Shown here: piece after piece, positions 1 to 5,546 of the stretch
Layout of the letters: every line of letters begins with the position of its first letter
How positions within the stretch are numbered: position 1 is the stretch's first letter
From: a bacterium HR23
GTDB lineage: Bacteria > Chloroflexota > Dehalococcoidia > Lucifugimonadales > HRBIN23
Direction: 5' to 3'
Assembly: GCA_002923335.1 (NCBI GenBank)
Contig: BEHZ01000039.1
Span: forward strand, 1 to 13,423
Length of the DNA stretch: 13,423 nucleotides
Made by a program: the position numbers and the translations under genes
The notes under the pieces: generated by a model
The model's database searches: none
Told to the model about the DNA's origin: nothing
What the model saw: the letters and a program-made list of their open reading frames with translations, nothing else

Positions 1-244
1 GATGACGGGCATCGTGGGGAGCATCCAGGCCACTGAGACCCTCAAACTCATCCTGGGCATCGGCCAACCCCTGGTCTCCCGCCTGCTCCTTATTGACGCC
101 CTCAATATGGAGTTTCGCACTATCCGCCTGCGCCGGGACCCCAACTGCCCCCTGTGCGGGGATAACCCTACCGTTACCCAACTGATAGACTACGAGGTCT
201 TCTGCGGTCTCCGCCCTCCCACCAACGGAGGCACCACAGGATAA
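1..244 (+). CDS. MoeB/ThiF/HesA-type adenylyltransferase, C-terminal end (5' cut by window edge)
   Basis: This is the last 80 or so residues of an E1-like enzyme that adenylates the C-terminal glycine of a ubiquitin-like sulfur carrier protein so that it can become a thiocarboxylate. The reading frame is open to the left edge, and the ATG at position 2 is internal, not a start. Visible family features are the GSIQATETLKLILGIG helix, the RLLLIDALNMEFRTIRLRRD strand segment, and the second half of the structural zinc site, CPLCGD. The ATP-binding part and the first CxxC lie outside the window. The gene ends four bases before cysM, so the two are almost certainly co-transcribed. That pairing matches the MoeZ-CysO-CysM route known from mycobacteria. 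The carrier protein itself is not in view. Whether it is MoeB, ThiF, HesA or MoeZ (with a C-terminal rhodanese) cannot be read from this end, although no rhodanese domain follows the zinc site. Confidence 0.88.
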   Translation, partial: MTGIVGSIQATETLKLILGIGQPLVSRLLLIDALNMEFRTIRLRRDPNCPLCGDNPTVTQLIDYEVFCGLRPPTNGGTTG

Positions 245-248
245 GCCT

Positions 249-1238
249 ATGTCTACCGCCGACGCCTACGCCCACGACCTGGCCGGCTTCCGCAAGGGCT
301 TGCTGAAGCGGGACATTCTGGACGCCATAGGCAACACCCCTATGGTGCTCCTGCGCCGTATCAGCCCGAACCCCCGGGTGCGCATTTTCGCCAAACTGGA
401 GGGCCACAACCCCTCCGGCAGTGTGAAAGACCGTATCGCCAAATACATGGTTGAGCAGGCGGAGGCCGACGGCCTCCTGACCCCAGACAAGGTCGTCCTG
501 GAACCCACCAGCGGGAACACGGGCATCGCCCTCGCCATGGTGTGCAAGGTAAAAGGTTACCGCATGGTGGCAGTGATGCCCGACTCCGTCAGCCCCGAGC
601 GGGTGCACCTCTTGCGGGCCTATGGAGCGGATATCGTCTTTACCGAAGGGAGCCGGGGCACCAACTACTCTATTCTGGTGGCTCGGGAGATGGTGGCACG
701 GGAACCGGAGAAATACTTTATGCCCTACCAGTATGGCAACGAGGCTAACCCCCGTGCCCACTACGAGACCACCGGCGCCGAAATCCTCTCCGCCCTCCCG
801 GAGGTGGATGTGTTCGTCGCCGGCCTGGGCACCGGGGGCACCCTGATGGGTGTGGGGCGCCGACTCAAGGAGTTCAACCCCACCATCAAGGTCGTCGCCG
901 CCGCTCCGGACCCCGAGGAGACCATTGAGGGCCTCCGCCGACTGGAAGACGGCTTTGTGCCCCCCATCCTGGACCTTGCCCTGCTGGACGGGCGCATTAT
1001 GGTAAAAAGCCAGGAGGCCTTCGCCACCACCCGGGAACTCATGGACAAAGAGGGCATCTTCGCCGGCGTCTCCTCCGGGGCGGTGGTGGCAGTGGCCAAG
1101 CGCCTTGCTGCCCGCATGGAGCGAGGGAACATCGTCTGCCTCTGCGCAGATGGGGGCTGGAAGTATCTCAGCACCAGCCTGTGGACGCGAGAGTATCCCG
1201 CCCTGGAGCCGGAAGTGCGGGGGAAAGTATGGTGGTAG
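249..1238 (+). CDS. cysM: Cysteine synthase, CysM type (probably O-phosphoserine/thiocarboxylate dependent)
   Basis: A 329-residue PLP enzyme of fold type II that makes cysteine from an activated serine. Lys60 in NPSGSVKDR is the PLP Schiff-base lysine. PTSGNTG at 86-92 binds the substrate carboxylate, and GLGTGGT at 192-198 binds the PLP phosphate. The rest resembles mycobacterial CysM more than ordinary CysK: YQYGN, VAGLGTGGTLMGVGR, the LR...DGFVPP stretch, EGIFAGVSSGAV, GWKYLST and a C-terminal Trp. In Mycobacterium tuberculosis CysM, Arg220 selects O-phosphoserine; from my memory of that sequence it aligns with Arg230 here. The adenylyltransferase gene directly upstream supports use of a CysO-like thiocarboxylate as sulfur donor. 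The ATG at 249 lies four bases after the upstream stop, with no strong ribosome binding site, which suggests translational coupling. The enzyme class is certain; the donor specificity is inference. Confidence 0.95.
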   Translation: MSTADAYAHDLAGFRKGLLKRDILDAIGNTPMVLLRRISPNPRVRIFAKLEGHNPSGSVKDRIAKYMVEQAEADGLLTPDKVVLEPTSGNTGIALAMVCKVKGYRMVAVMPDSVSPERVHLLRAYGADIVFTEGSRGTNYSILVAREMVAREPEKYFMPYQYGNEANPRAHYETTGAEILSALPEVDVFVAGLGTGGTLMGVGRRLKEFNPTIKVVAAAPDPEETIEGLRRLEDGFVPPILDLALLDGRIMVKSQEAFATTRELMDKEGIFAGVSSGAVVAVAKRLAARMERGNIVCLCADGGWKYLSTSLWTREYPALEPEVRGKVWW

Positions 1239-1309
1239 CCCGGCCGTATCCCCCTTGCGTCTCCCCTTGGTATGCCTGTGGCGCAACGCTCACGAGGAAA
1301 GGAGGGAGC

Positions 1310-1354
1310 ATGGGCATCTGTTGTAGGTGTTGTGCGGTTCCCAGGGGGCCCTAG
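1310..1354 (+). CDS. Cysteine-rich leader peptide MGICCRCCAVPRGP (putative attenuator)
   Basis: A 14-codon ORF, ATG at 1310-1312 and TAG at 1352-1354, preceded by a strong Shine-Dalgarno stretch (GAGGAAAGGAGGGAG, 1294-1308). Four of the 14 residues are Cys, all encoded by TGT at 1319-1324 and 1328-1333, in a C-C-R-C-C arrangement. It lies in the 201-base gap between cysM and the TusA gene, 26 bases before an intrinsic terminator. In classical attenuation, as in the trp, his and leu operons, such codon runs make the ribosome stall when the matching charged tRNA is scarce. Polycysteine leader ORFs that act as cysteine-responsive attenuators have been described in mycobacteria, mostly leaderless; this one has its own ribosome binding site. 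The product need not have a function of its own. The main alternative is a chance short ORF, but the ribosome binding site, codon content, spacing and alternative RNA pairings agree with one another. Confidence 0.8.
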   Translation: MGICCRCCAVPRGP

Positions 1355-1388
1355 GGGCGCCGTGCATCCGTTCTGCCCCAAGGCCCCC
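1344..1388 (+). promoter_or_regulatory. Putative antiterminator structure of the cysteine attenuator
   Basis: GGGGGCC at 1344-1350, which covers the last codons of the leader peptide, is perfectly complementary to GGCCCCC at 1382-1388. The latter is nearly all of the terminator's 5' arm, so the two structures exclude each other. Inside this pairing, GGGGC at 1354-1358 pairs with GCCCC at 1375-1379 and extends the helix across a small internal loop. A ribosome paused on the Cys codons (1319-1333) would leave 1344-1350 free and allow this fold. A ribosome that reaches the TAG at 1352 would cover it and let the terminator form. The base pairing is read directly from the sequence; the regulatory direction is inference. 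Confidence 0.7.
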
Positions 1389-1414
1389 GGACACCGTTCG
1401 GGGGCTTCCTTTTT
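1381..1414 (+). terminator. Intrinsic terminator before tusA (attenuator terminator)
   Basis: GCCCCCG at 1383-1389 pairs with CGGGGGC at 1399-1405. It can be extended outward by a G-U and an A-U pair and inward by a G-U and an A-U pair. The stem is followed by TTCCTTTTT (1406-1414). It ends 25 bases before the tusA start, so it would cut the sulfur-transfer genes off from transcription coming from cysM unless it is prevented from forming. Confidence 0.8.
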
Positions 1415-1439
1415 CACCCCAGACAGACAAGGAGGAGGT

Positions 1440-1679
1440 ATGACAACGCCTATTGCCGAGCACCAGACCCTGGACACCTCCGACACCCTGTGCCCTCTGC
1501 CGGTTATCGCTGCGAAGCAGGCTACGGACAAACTGGCGCGGGGGCAGGTGCTGAAGGTCATTGCTACCGACCCCGGCTCCAAAGCCGACATCCCCAGTTG
1601 GGCACGGTCAGCCGGCCACACCCTCCTGAAATGGGAGGTGCAGGGAAAAAAGTTCGTCTTCTGGGTGCAGAAGGGTTAG
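1440..1679 (+). CDS. tusA: TusA family sulfur-carrier protein
   Basis: A 79-residue protein of the TusA/SirA/YeeD fold, which carries sulfur as a persulfide on one cysteine in the cytoplasm. The family signature CPLPV is present, with the acceptor Cys18. The later GQVLKVIATDPGSKADIP strand and loop and the AGHTLLKWEVQGKKFVFWVQ end are also typical. The length is right for the family. The start is set by the strong AAGGAGGAGG at 1429-1438; the frame is open further upstream but has no support there. The gene lies downstream of the putative cysteine attenuator and is followed nine bases later by a DsrE2-like gene whose ribosome binding site overlaps the tusA stop. TusA-DsrE2-rhodanese groups are known from sulfur-oxidising bacteria and archaea, where they pass sulfane sulfur between proteins. 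Confidence 0.93.
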   Translation: MTTPIAEHQTLDTSDTLCPLPVIAAKQATDKLARGQVLKVIATDPGSKADIPSWARSAGHTLLKWEVQGKKFVFWVQKG

Positions 1680-1688
1680 GAGGAGACC

Positions 1689-2234
1689 ATGACCACCGCC
1701 GTGCAGACCACACCCTTGCAGGACCTGCTGGAGCAGTTCGCCCGCCTCCATCGCCAAGCCCACGACACGGAGACCAAGCGGGTGGCCATCGTCGCCTCTA
1801 AAGGCACCCTGGATATGGCCTACCCTGCCCTTATCCTGGCCACCACCGCCGTCTCCATGGGGATGGAGTGCGCCGTCTTCTTCACCTTCTACGGGTTGAA
1901 CATCCTCCACAAGCGCAAGTCCCGCTCCCTGCAGGTGGCCCCCCTGGGCAACCCCGCTGCCCCTATCCCCGTCCCCAATATCCTGGGCGCCATCCCCGGG
2001 ATGACCTGGATGGCGACACGGGTGATGCACTGGATGATGCGTCGGCAGAACATGCCCAGCATCCAGAGCCTTCTGGAGACCGCCCGCAGTATGGGCGTGA
2101 AACTCATCGCTTGCTCCACCACGATGGGGGTGATGGGAGTGAAGGAGAGCGACCTGATAGACGGGGTGGACATCCAGGGCGCAGCGTCCTTCCTGGAGTT
2201 CGCCTCTAAGGCCCATATCACCCTGTTCATCTAG
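1689..2234 (+). CDS. DsrE/DsrF-like family protein, DsrE2 type
   Basis: A 181-residue protein of the DsrE/DsrF-like family, DsrE2 branch. The start of the domain (KRVAIVASKGTLDMAYPAL) and the TTAVSMGMECAVFFTFYGL stretch are typical, as are the later MGVKLIACSTTMGVMGV segment and the IDGVDIQGAASFLEFA end. Cys142 in ACSTTM is the conserved cysteine expected to take part in persulfide transfer. The middle (about residues 75-120) contains moderately hydrophobic, Met-rich stretches, as is usual for DsrE2, which may be membrane associated. The ribosome binding site AGGAGGAG (1678-1685) overlaps the tusA stop, so the two are translated together. The probable role is as partner of TusA and rhodanese in sulfane-sulfur relay. 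The exact reaction is not known from the sequence, and dissimilatory sulfite reductase genes are not seen here. Confidence 0.88.
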   Translation: MTTAVQTTPLQDLLEQFARLHRQAHDTETKRVAIVASKGTLDMAYPALILATTAVSMGMECAVFFTFYGLNILHKRKSRSLQVAPLGNPAAPIPVPNILGAIPGMTWMATRVMHWMMRRQNMPSIQSLLETARSMGVKLIACSTTMGVMGVKESDLIDGVDIQGAASFLEFASKAHITLFI

Positions 2235-2277
2235 AAGACACAGCACACCAAAGAGTGCTCTGAGGGGAGGGAAAAGC

Positions 2278-3147
2278 ATGAGCACTGCGGTCGGCTACAC
2301 CTATCCCGTTCTGGTAGACACCGAGTGGGTCGCCCAGCACCTCAACGACCCCAAGGTGCGCATCGTAGAGGTGGATGTGGACACTTCGGCCTATGAGCAG
2401 GGGCACATCCCCGGCGCCGTGGGCTGGAACTGGAAGACCCAACTGCAGGCCTCGCCCCAGCGGGACGTGGTCTCCAGAGAGGGGTTTGAGGCCCTCTGCC
2501 GGGCCTCCGGCATCGCCAACGATACCCTTATCGTCTTCTACGGGGACAACAATAACTGGTTTGCCGCCTACGCCTACTGGCTGGCCCGCTACTACGGGCA
2601 TCCCCGGGACCTCCTCCGCCTCCTGAACGGGGGGAGGGCCAAATGGCTGGCCGAAAAGCGCCCCCTCACCCGGGAGGTGCCCACCTATCGCCCTACCGCC
2701 TACACCGCCCGGGAGCCGGACTTCTCCGTCCGTGCCTTCCGGGACTACATCTACCAGGCGGTGGTGAACAAGGCACACATCGCCCTGGTGGATGTGCGCT
2801 CGCCCAGGGAATACACGGGGGAACTGCTGGCCCCGGAGAACCTGCCCCAGGAAGGCTCCCAGCGGGGAGGTCACATCCCCTCCGCCATCAACATCCCCTG
2901 GAGCCAAGCGGTCCGGGAGGACGGCACGTTCAAGCCGCCCGAGGAACTGCGTGCCCTTTACGCCGGCAAGGGCATCACCCCCGACCGGGAGGTTATCGCC
3001 TACTGCCGTATCGGGGAGCGGAGCGCCCACACCTGGTTCGTCCTGCACGAACTGCTGGGCTACCCCAAGGTGCGCAACTACGACGGCTCGTGGACCGAGT
3101 GGGGGAGCGTTGTGGGCGCGCCTATTCGCACCGGGCCCCAACCGTAG
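2278..3147 (+). CDS. Two-domain rhodanese (thiosulfate/3-mercaptopyruvate sulfurtransferase)
   Basis: A 289-residue sulfurtransferase with two rhodanese domains. The N-terminal, non-catalytic domain (about 8-125) includes VRIVEVDVDTSAYEQGHIPG and GWNW. The C-terminal domain (about 150-285) has ALVDVRSPREYTG, GGHIPSAINIPW and the active-site loop CRIGERSA, with the catalytic Cys243 followed by the usual HTWF helix. The conserved NYDGSWTEWGS motif and the overall length match the SseA/CysA2 family. The loop CRIGER is closer to thiosulfate sulfurtransferases than to the CG(S/T)GVT loop of mercaptopyruvate enzymes, so thiosulfate is the likelier donor. The ATG at 2278 is preceded by GAGGGGAGGGAAAAGC. 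It is the last gene of the sulfur cluster and would supply sulfane sulfur to TusA. Confidence 0.94.
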   Translation: MSTAVGYTYPVLVDTEWVAQHLNDPKVRIVEVDVDTSAYEQGHIPGAVGWNWKTQLQASPQRDVVSREGFEALCRASGIANDTLIVFYGDNNNWFAAYAYWLARYYGHPRDLLRLLNGGRAKWLAEKRPLTREVPTYRPTAYTAREPDFSVRAFRDYIYQAVVNKAHIALVDVRSPREYTGELLAPENLPQEGSQRGGHIPSAINIPWSQAVREDGTFKPPEELRALYAGKGITPDREVIAYCRIGERSAHTWFVLHELLGYPKVRNYDGSWTEWGSVVGAPIRTGPQP

Positions 3148-3208
3148 GGGAGAGACGCAGAAGGGAGACGCCCTGCGCCCAGCGAGGCGGTGGCCCGGCG
3201 GGGCGGTG
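3148..3208. other. Convergent intergenic gap
   Basis: A 61-base gap between the convergent rhodanese and permease genes. I see GC-rich short complementarities but no clear terminator with a T-run on either strand. Confidence 0.6.
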
Positions 3209-4111
3209 CTACCTCCCCCGCAGACGGGGGTCCAGCACATCCCGCAGGGCGTCTCCCAGCAGGTTGAAGCCGAACACCGCCAGGCTAATGGCCACCCCGG
3301 GGAAGATGACGAGCCAGGGGGCCCGCTGGGCGAACTCGGCAGCGGCGCCCGAGAGCATGCGTCCCCAGGAGGGGTGCGGCTCCGGCACCCCTAGCCCCAG
3401 GAAGGAGAGGCTGGCCTCCGTAAGGATGGCGCTCCCCAACTGGGCGGTCGCCAGCACGATGAAAGGCCCCAGGGTGTTGGGCAGAATGTGCAGGAAGGCG
3501 ATGCGCCAGTCCCCACACCCGATGGCCCGTGCCGCCTCCACATAGGTCATGGAACGGATTTGCAAGGTGCTGGAGCGGATCACCCGTGCTGCACGGGGGA
3601 TGATAGGGATGGAGATGGCGATAATCACATTGGGGAGGGACGGCCCCAGGGCGGCCACCATCACCAGCGCCAGCACCAGCAGGGGCATGGCCTGCATAAT
3701 GTCCATGACCCTTTGCAGAGTGAGGTCCAGTTTGCCCATGAAATACCCCGACAACAGCCCCAAAACGCCCCCCACCACCGTGCCCAGAATGGTTGACCCC
3801 AGCCCCACAATGAGCGATACCCGTGCCCCGTGCACAATCCGGCTATAGATATCCCGCCCCAACTTGTCGGTGCCCAGCCAGAACTCCCTGCTGGGAGGGG
3901 CGAAGGTGGCCTGGGCGTTGGTAGCGGTGGGGTCGTGGGTCGCCAGGAAGTTGGCGAAGATGGCCACCAGCACCATAAACAGGATGACCACACCCCCCAC
4001 CGTCCCCAGGGGCTTACTGCGGGCAAACCGCACCAAGGTCTTCCACCAGGGGCGCTTGCGTGGAAGAAGGGCGCTTACCTGGGCCATCGGGATATGTGGT
4101 TGGGCCTGCAC
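3209..4111 (-). CDS. ABC transporter permease, DppC/OppC family
   Basis: A 300-residue inner-membrane permease of the peptide/nickel/opine importer family. The N-terminal hydrophobic segment (about 34-55) is followed by the periplasmic motif FWLGTDKLGRDIYSRIVHGAR, which is characteristic of DppC. The EAA loop that contacts the ATPases is EAARAIGCGDWRIAFLHILPN, and the C-terminal end DALRDVLDPRLRG is also typical. The start is taken as GTG at 4109-4111, ten bases after the upstream permease stop, because AGGGGGTGAGG precedes it. An in-frame ATG at 4085-4087 has no ribosome binding site. It pairs with the DppB-type gene upstream as a heterodimeric channel. The substrate cannot be predicted: peptides, nickel and sugar-like compounds all use this family. 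No ATPase or binding-protein gene is nearby. Confidence 0.93.
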   Translation of the reverse strand: MQAQPHIPMAQVSALLPRKRPWWKTLVRFARSKPLGTVGGVVILFMVLVAIFANFLATHDPTATNAQATFAPPSREFWLGTDKLGRDIYSRIVHGARVSLIVGLGSTILGTVVGGVLGLLSGYFMGKLDLTLQRVMDIMQAMPLLVLALVMVAALGPSLPNVIIAISIPIIPRAARVIRSSTLQIRSMTYVEAARAIGCGDWRIAFLHILPNTLGPFIVLATAQLGSAILTEASLSFLGLGVPEPHPSWGRMLSGAAAEFAQRAPWLVIFPGVAISLAVFGFNLLGDALRDVLDPRLRGR

Positions 4112-4121
4112 ACCTCACCCC

Positions 4122-5069
4122 CTACTGATAGCGCACCCGAGGGTCCAGCCACCCGTAAAGGATATCCACCGCCAGGTTGGCCAGCACCACGATGGATGCG
4201 ATAAACATCACCAGGCTCTGCACAATGGGGTAATCCCGCTGACGAATGGCGTCCACCAGATAGCGGGCCACCCCCGGCAGGTTGAACACCTGCTCCGTTA
4301 CCACCAGCCCCCCTATCAGGAAGGCGAACTCAATTCCAATGACGGTAACCACGGGCAGAATGGCGTTGCGCAGGGCATGGCGGTAGATCACCACCCGCTC
4401 CCGTAGCCCCTTGGCCCACGCCGTGCGGATGTAGTCCTCCCGCATCACCTCCAGCATAGAGGAGCGGGTAATGCGCATAATGAGGGCGCTGGAGCGATAC
4501 CCCACCGCCAACGCCGGGAAGATGAACTGCTTCATATTGGCCCCAAAGTCCTGGAAGGGGGAAACATACAGCATCTCCGGCAGTTGCCCCACCCTCACCA
4601 GGGCCAGGATGATCAGCAGGCCCAGCCAGAAGGCCGGCATGGACAGCCCCGCGATGCTGAACACCCGCAGGGCATAGTCCAACGCCGAATCCTGGCGCAC
4701 GGCGCTGATGATGCCCGTGGGGATGGCTATCAGCACGGAGATAACCATGGCCATAATGGCCAACTGCAGGGTTACGGGGATGCGCGGTTTGATGATGTCC
4801 CACGCCGGACGGTCAAAGAAATACGACTTCCCCAAATCCCCCTGGAAAAGAGCCCGAATCCAGTTCCCATATTGGACGATGATGGGCTTGTCCAGACCCA
4901 GTTCTTTCTCCAGCGCCGCCCTGGCCTGGGGGTCCACATACCCGGCCGACTGGAAGACGATGTCGGCGATGTTCCCCGGGGCGAGCCGCAGCAAGACGAA
5001 GATGAGAATGGACATCCCGAAGAGGGTAGGGACAGCGACCAGCAAACGCCGAACGAGATATCCGCTCAT
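4122..5069 (-). CDS. ABC transporter permease, DppB/OppB family
   Basis: A 315-residue inner-membrane permease. It opens with the family's YLVRRLLVAVPTLFGMSILIF transmembrane segment and RLAPGN. The periplasmic part holds ARAALEKELGLDKPIIVQY and GDLGKSYFF, followed by five further hydrophobic stretches. The EAA-type loop is DYIRTAWAKGLRERVVIYRHALRN, and the C-terminus has LVDILYGWLDPR-like residues (VDILYGWLDPRVRY), as usual for DppB. The ATG at 5067-5069 is chosen because GAGGGCGGT lies just before it and the protein then begins like its family. The frame extends 24 codons further upstream without a good start. It is the first gene of a two-gene minus-strand unit. The gap to the divergent glutaredoxin-like gene (5070-5197) should hold the promoters of both. 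Confidence 0.93.
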   Translation of the reverse strand: MSGYLVRRLLVAVPTLFGMSILIFVLLRLAPGNIADIVFQSAGYVDPQARAALEKELGLDKPIIVQYGNWIRALFQGDLGKSYFFDRPAWDIIKPRIPVTLQLAIMAMVISVLIAIPTGIISAVRQDSALDYALRVFSIAGLSMPAFWLGLLIILALVRVGQLPEMLYVSPFQDFGANMKQFIFPALAVGYRSSALIMRITRSSMLEVMREDYIRTAWAKGLRERVVIYRHALRNAILPVVTVIGIEFAFLIGGLVVTEQVFNLPGVARYLVDAIRQRDYPIVQSLVMFIASIVVLANLAVDILYGWLDPRVRYQ

Positions 5070-5119
5070 ACCGCCCTCTTTTCTCCAGCCCTCGGTATCC
5101 AGCGTAACAAAGAGTCGCC

Positions 5120-5135
5120 CGGGGGTAAACCCCCG
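5120..5135. repeat. Hairpin CGGGGG-TAAA-CCCCCG upstream of the DppB-type gene
   Basis: A 6-bp inverted repeat with a 4-base loop lies in the gap between divergent genes, 51 bases before the permease start and one base from the next palindrome. It could be a transcribed hairpin in the permease leader or a protein-binding site. There is no T-run on either side, so it is not an obvious terminator. Confidence 0.5.
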
Positions 5136-5136
5136 A

Positions 5137-5149
5137 CACACCGGGTGTG
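5137..5149. repeat. 13-bp palindrome CACACCGGGTGTG (possible operator)
   Basis: CACACC and GGTGTG form a perfect inverted repeat around a central G. It sits between the two divergent genes and about 14 bases upstream of the TATACT -10 element of the glutaredoxin-like gene, where the -35 region would be. That position suits a repressor or activator site. No regulator gene lies next to it, so its function is unproven. Confidence 0.5.
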
Positions 5150-5160
5150 CCCTTCGTCCG

Positions 5161-5169
5161 TGCTATACT
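5161..5169 (+). promoter_or_regulatory. Extended -10 promoter (TGCTATACT) for the glutaredoxin-like gene
   Basis: TATACT at 5164-5169 matches the -10 consensus at 5 of 6 positions and is preceded by TGC, the extended -10 motif. No good -35 is seen at 16-18 bases, which extended -10 promoters can tolerate. Transcription would begin near 5176. This rules out the ATG at 5147 as translation start and favours GTG at 5198. Confidence 0.55.
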
Positions 5170-5197
5170 GCATATAACAGACGCCCAGGAGCGAAAG

Positions 5198-5416
5198 GTG
5201 GCCGGCGATAAGCCTATCGTCTACACCCTGCCCGACTGCCCTACCTGCCTGAAACTGAAACTCGCCTGGCGCCGGCGGGGCCAGCCCTTTGAGGAACGGA
5301 TGGTAAGCCAGCGCCAGGACTGGCTCAACGAGGCCCTCGCCCTGGCCGACACCGTGCCCATTATCGTCTGGCCCGACGGGCGTGTGGAGGTGGGGTTTGA
5401 AGGAGAGGAGGGCTGA
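5198..5416 (+). CDS. Glutaredoxin-like small redox protein
   Basis: A 72-residue thioredoxin-fold protein of the glutaredoxin/NrdH size class. The N-terminal strand KPIVYTLPDCPTC carries a CPTC redox motif (Cys14 and Cys17), and TVPIIVWPDG supplies the cis-proline loop that faces the active site. The start is taken as GTG at 5198-5200. AGGAG at 5187-5191 is correctly spaced, and the likely promoter at 5161-5169 lies downstream of the only in-frame ATG (5147). It heads a short run of redox genes (thioredoxin-like and SelW-like), though each has intervening sequence and the next gene has its own promoter. The probable role is cytoplasmic disulfide reduction or electron transfer to a partner. 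The reductant is not identifiable. Confidence 0.82.
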   Translation: MAGDKPIVYTLPDCPTCLKLKLAWRRRGQPFEERMVSQRQDWLNEALALADTVPIIVWPDGRVEVGFEGEEG

Positions 5417-5429
5417 CATATCGGATGAA

Positions 5430-5446
5430 GGGGGCCGGTGGCCCCC
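5430..5446 (+). terminator. Hairpin after the glutaredoxin-like gene (weak terminator candidate)
   Basis: GGGGGCC at 5430-5436 and GGCCCCC at 5440-5446 form a perfect 7-bp stem with a 3-base loop, 13 bases after the stop codon. Only a short TTT follows, after AGGG, so intrinsic termination would be weak. It may instead protect the 3' end of the mRNA. Confidence 0.45.
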
Positions 5447-5450
5447 AGGG

Positions 5451-5479
5451 TTTGCAGAAGCCTTCCCCTGCCCTATACT
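5451..5479 (+). promoter_or_regulatory. Promoter for the thioredoxin-fold gene
   Basis: TTTGCA (5451-5456) and TATACT (5474-5479) are separated by 17 bases, the ideal spacing for a housekeeping sigma factor. The same TATACT hexamer is used by the previous gene. Transcription would start near 5486, which leaves a leader of about 60 bases. Confidence 0.6.
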
Positions 5480-5546
5480 GGGATGTAAGGGCTAACTAAT
5501 GGGCGGACCCCCCACAGGGGCGATACACAATACACGGGAGGGAGGT

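Noticed and set aside
1255..1276. TTGCGT and TATGCC as a promoter for the leader peptide transcript
   Set aside because: The two hexamers are only ten bases apart and match the consensus poorly, so I do not call a promoter here.
174..1286. Long minus-strand open frame opposite cysM
   Set aside because: It is His/Gly-rich without any family motif and lies fully opposite the clear cysM gene. It is a by-product of GC-rich codon use.
1272..1439. Upstream extension of the TusA frame from 1272
   Set aside because: It would run through the terminator and leader peptide region, has no ribosome binding site, and adds residues absent from TusA proteins. ATG 1440 has a strong site.
5147..5197. ATG 5147 as start of the glutaredoxin-like gene
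   Set aside because: It lies upstream of the likely -10 element and within reach of the palindrome. GTG 5198 has an AGGAG at proper spacing and gives a normal N-terminus.
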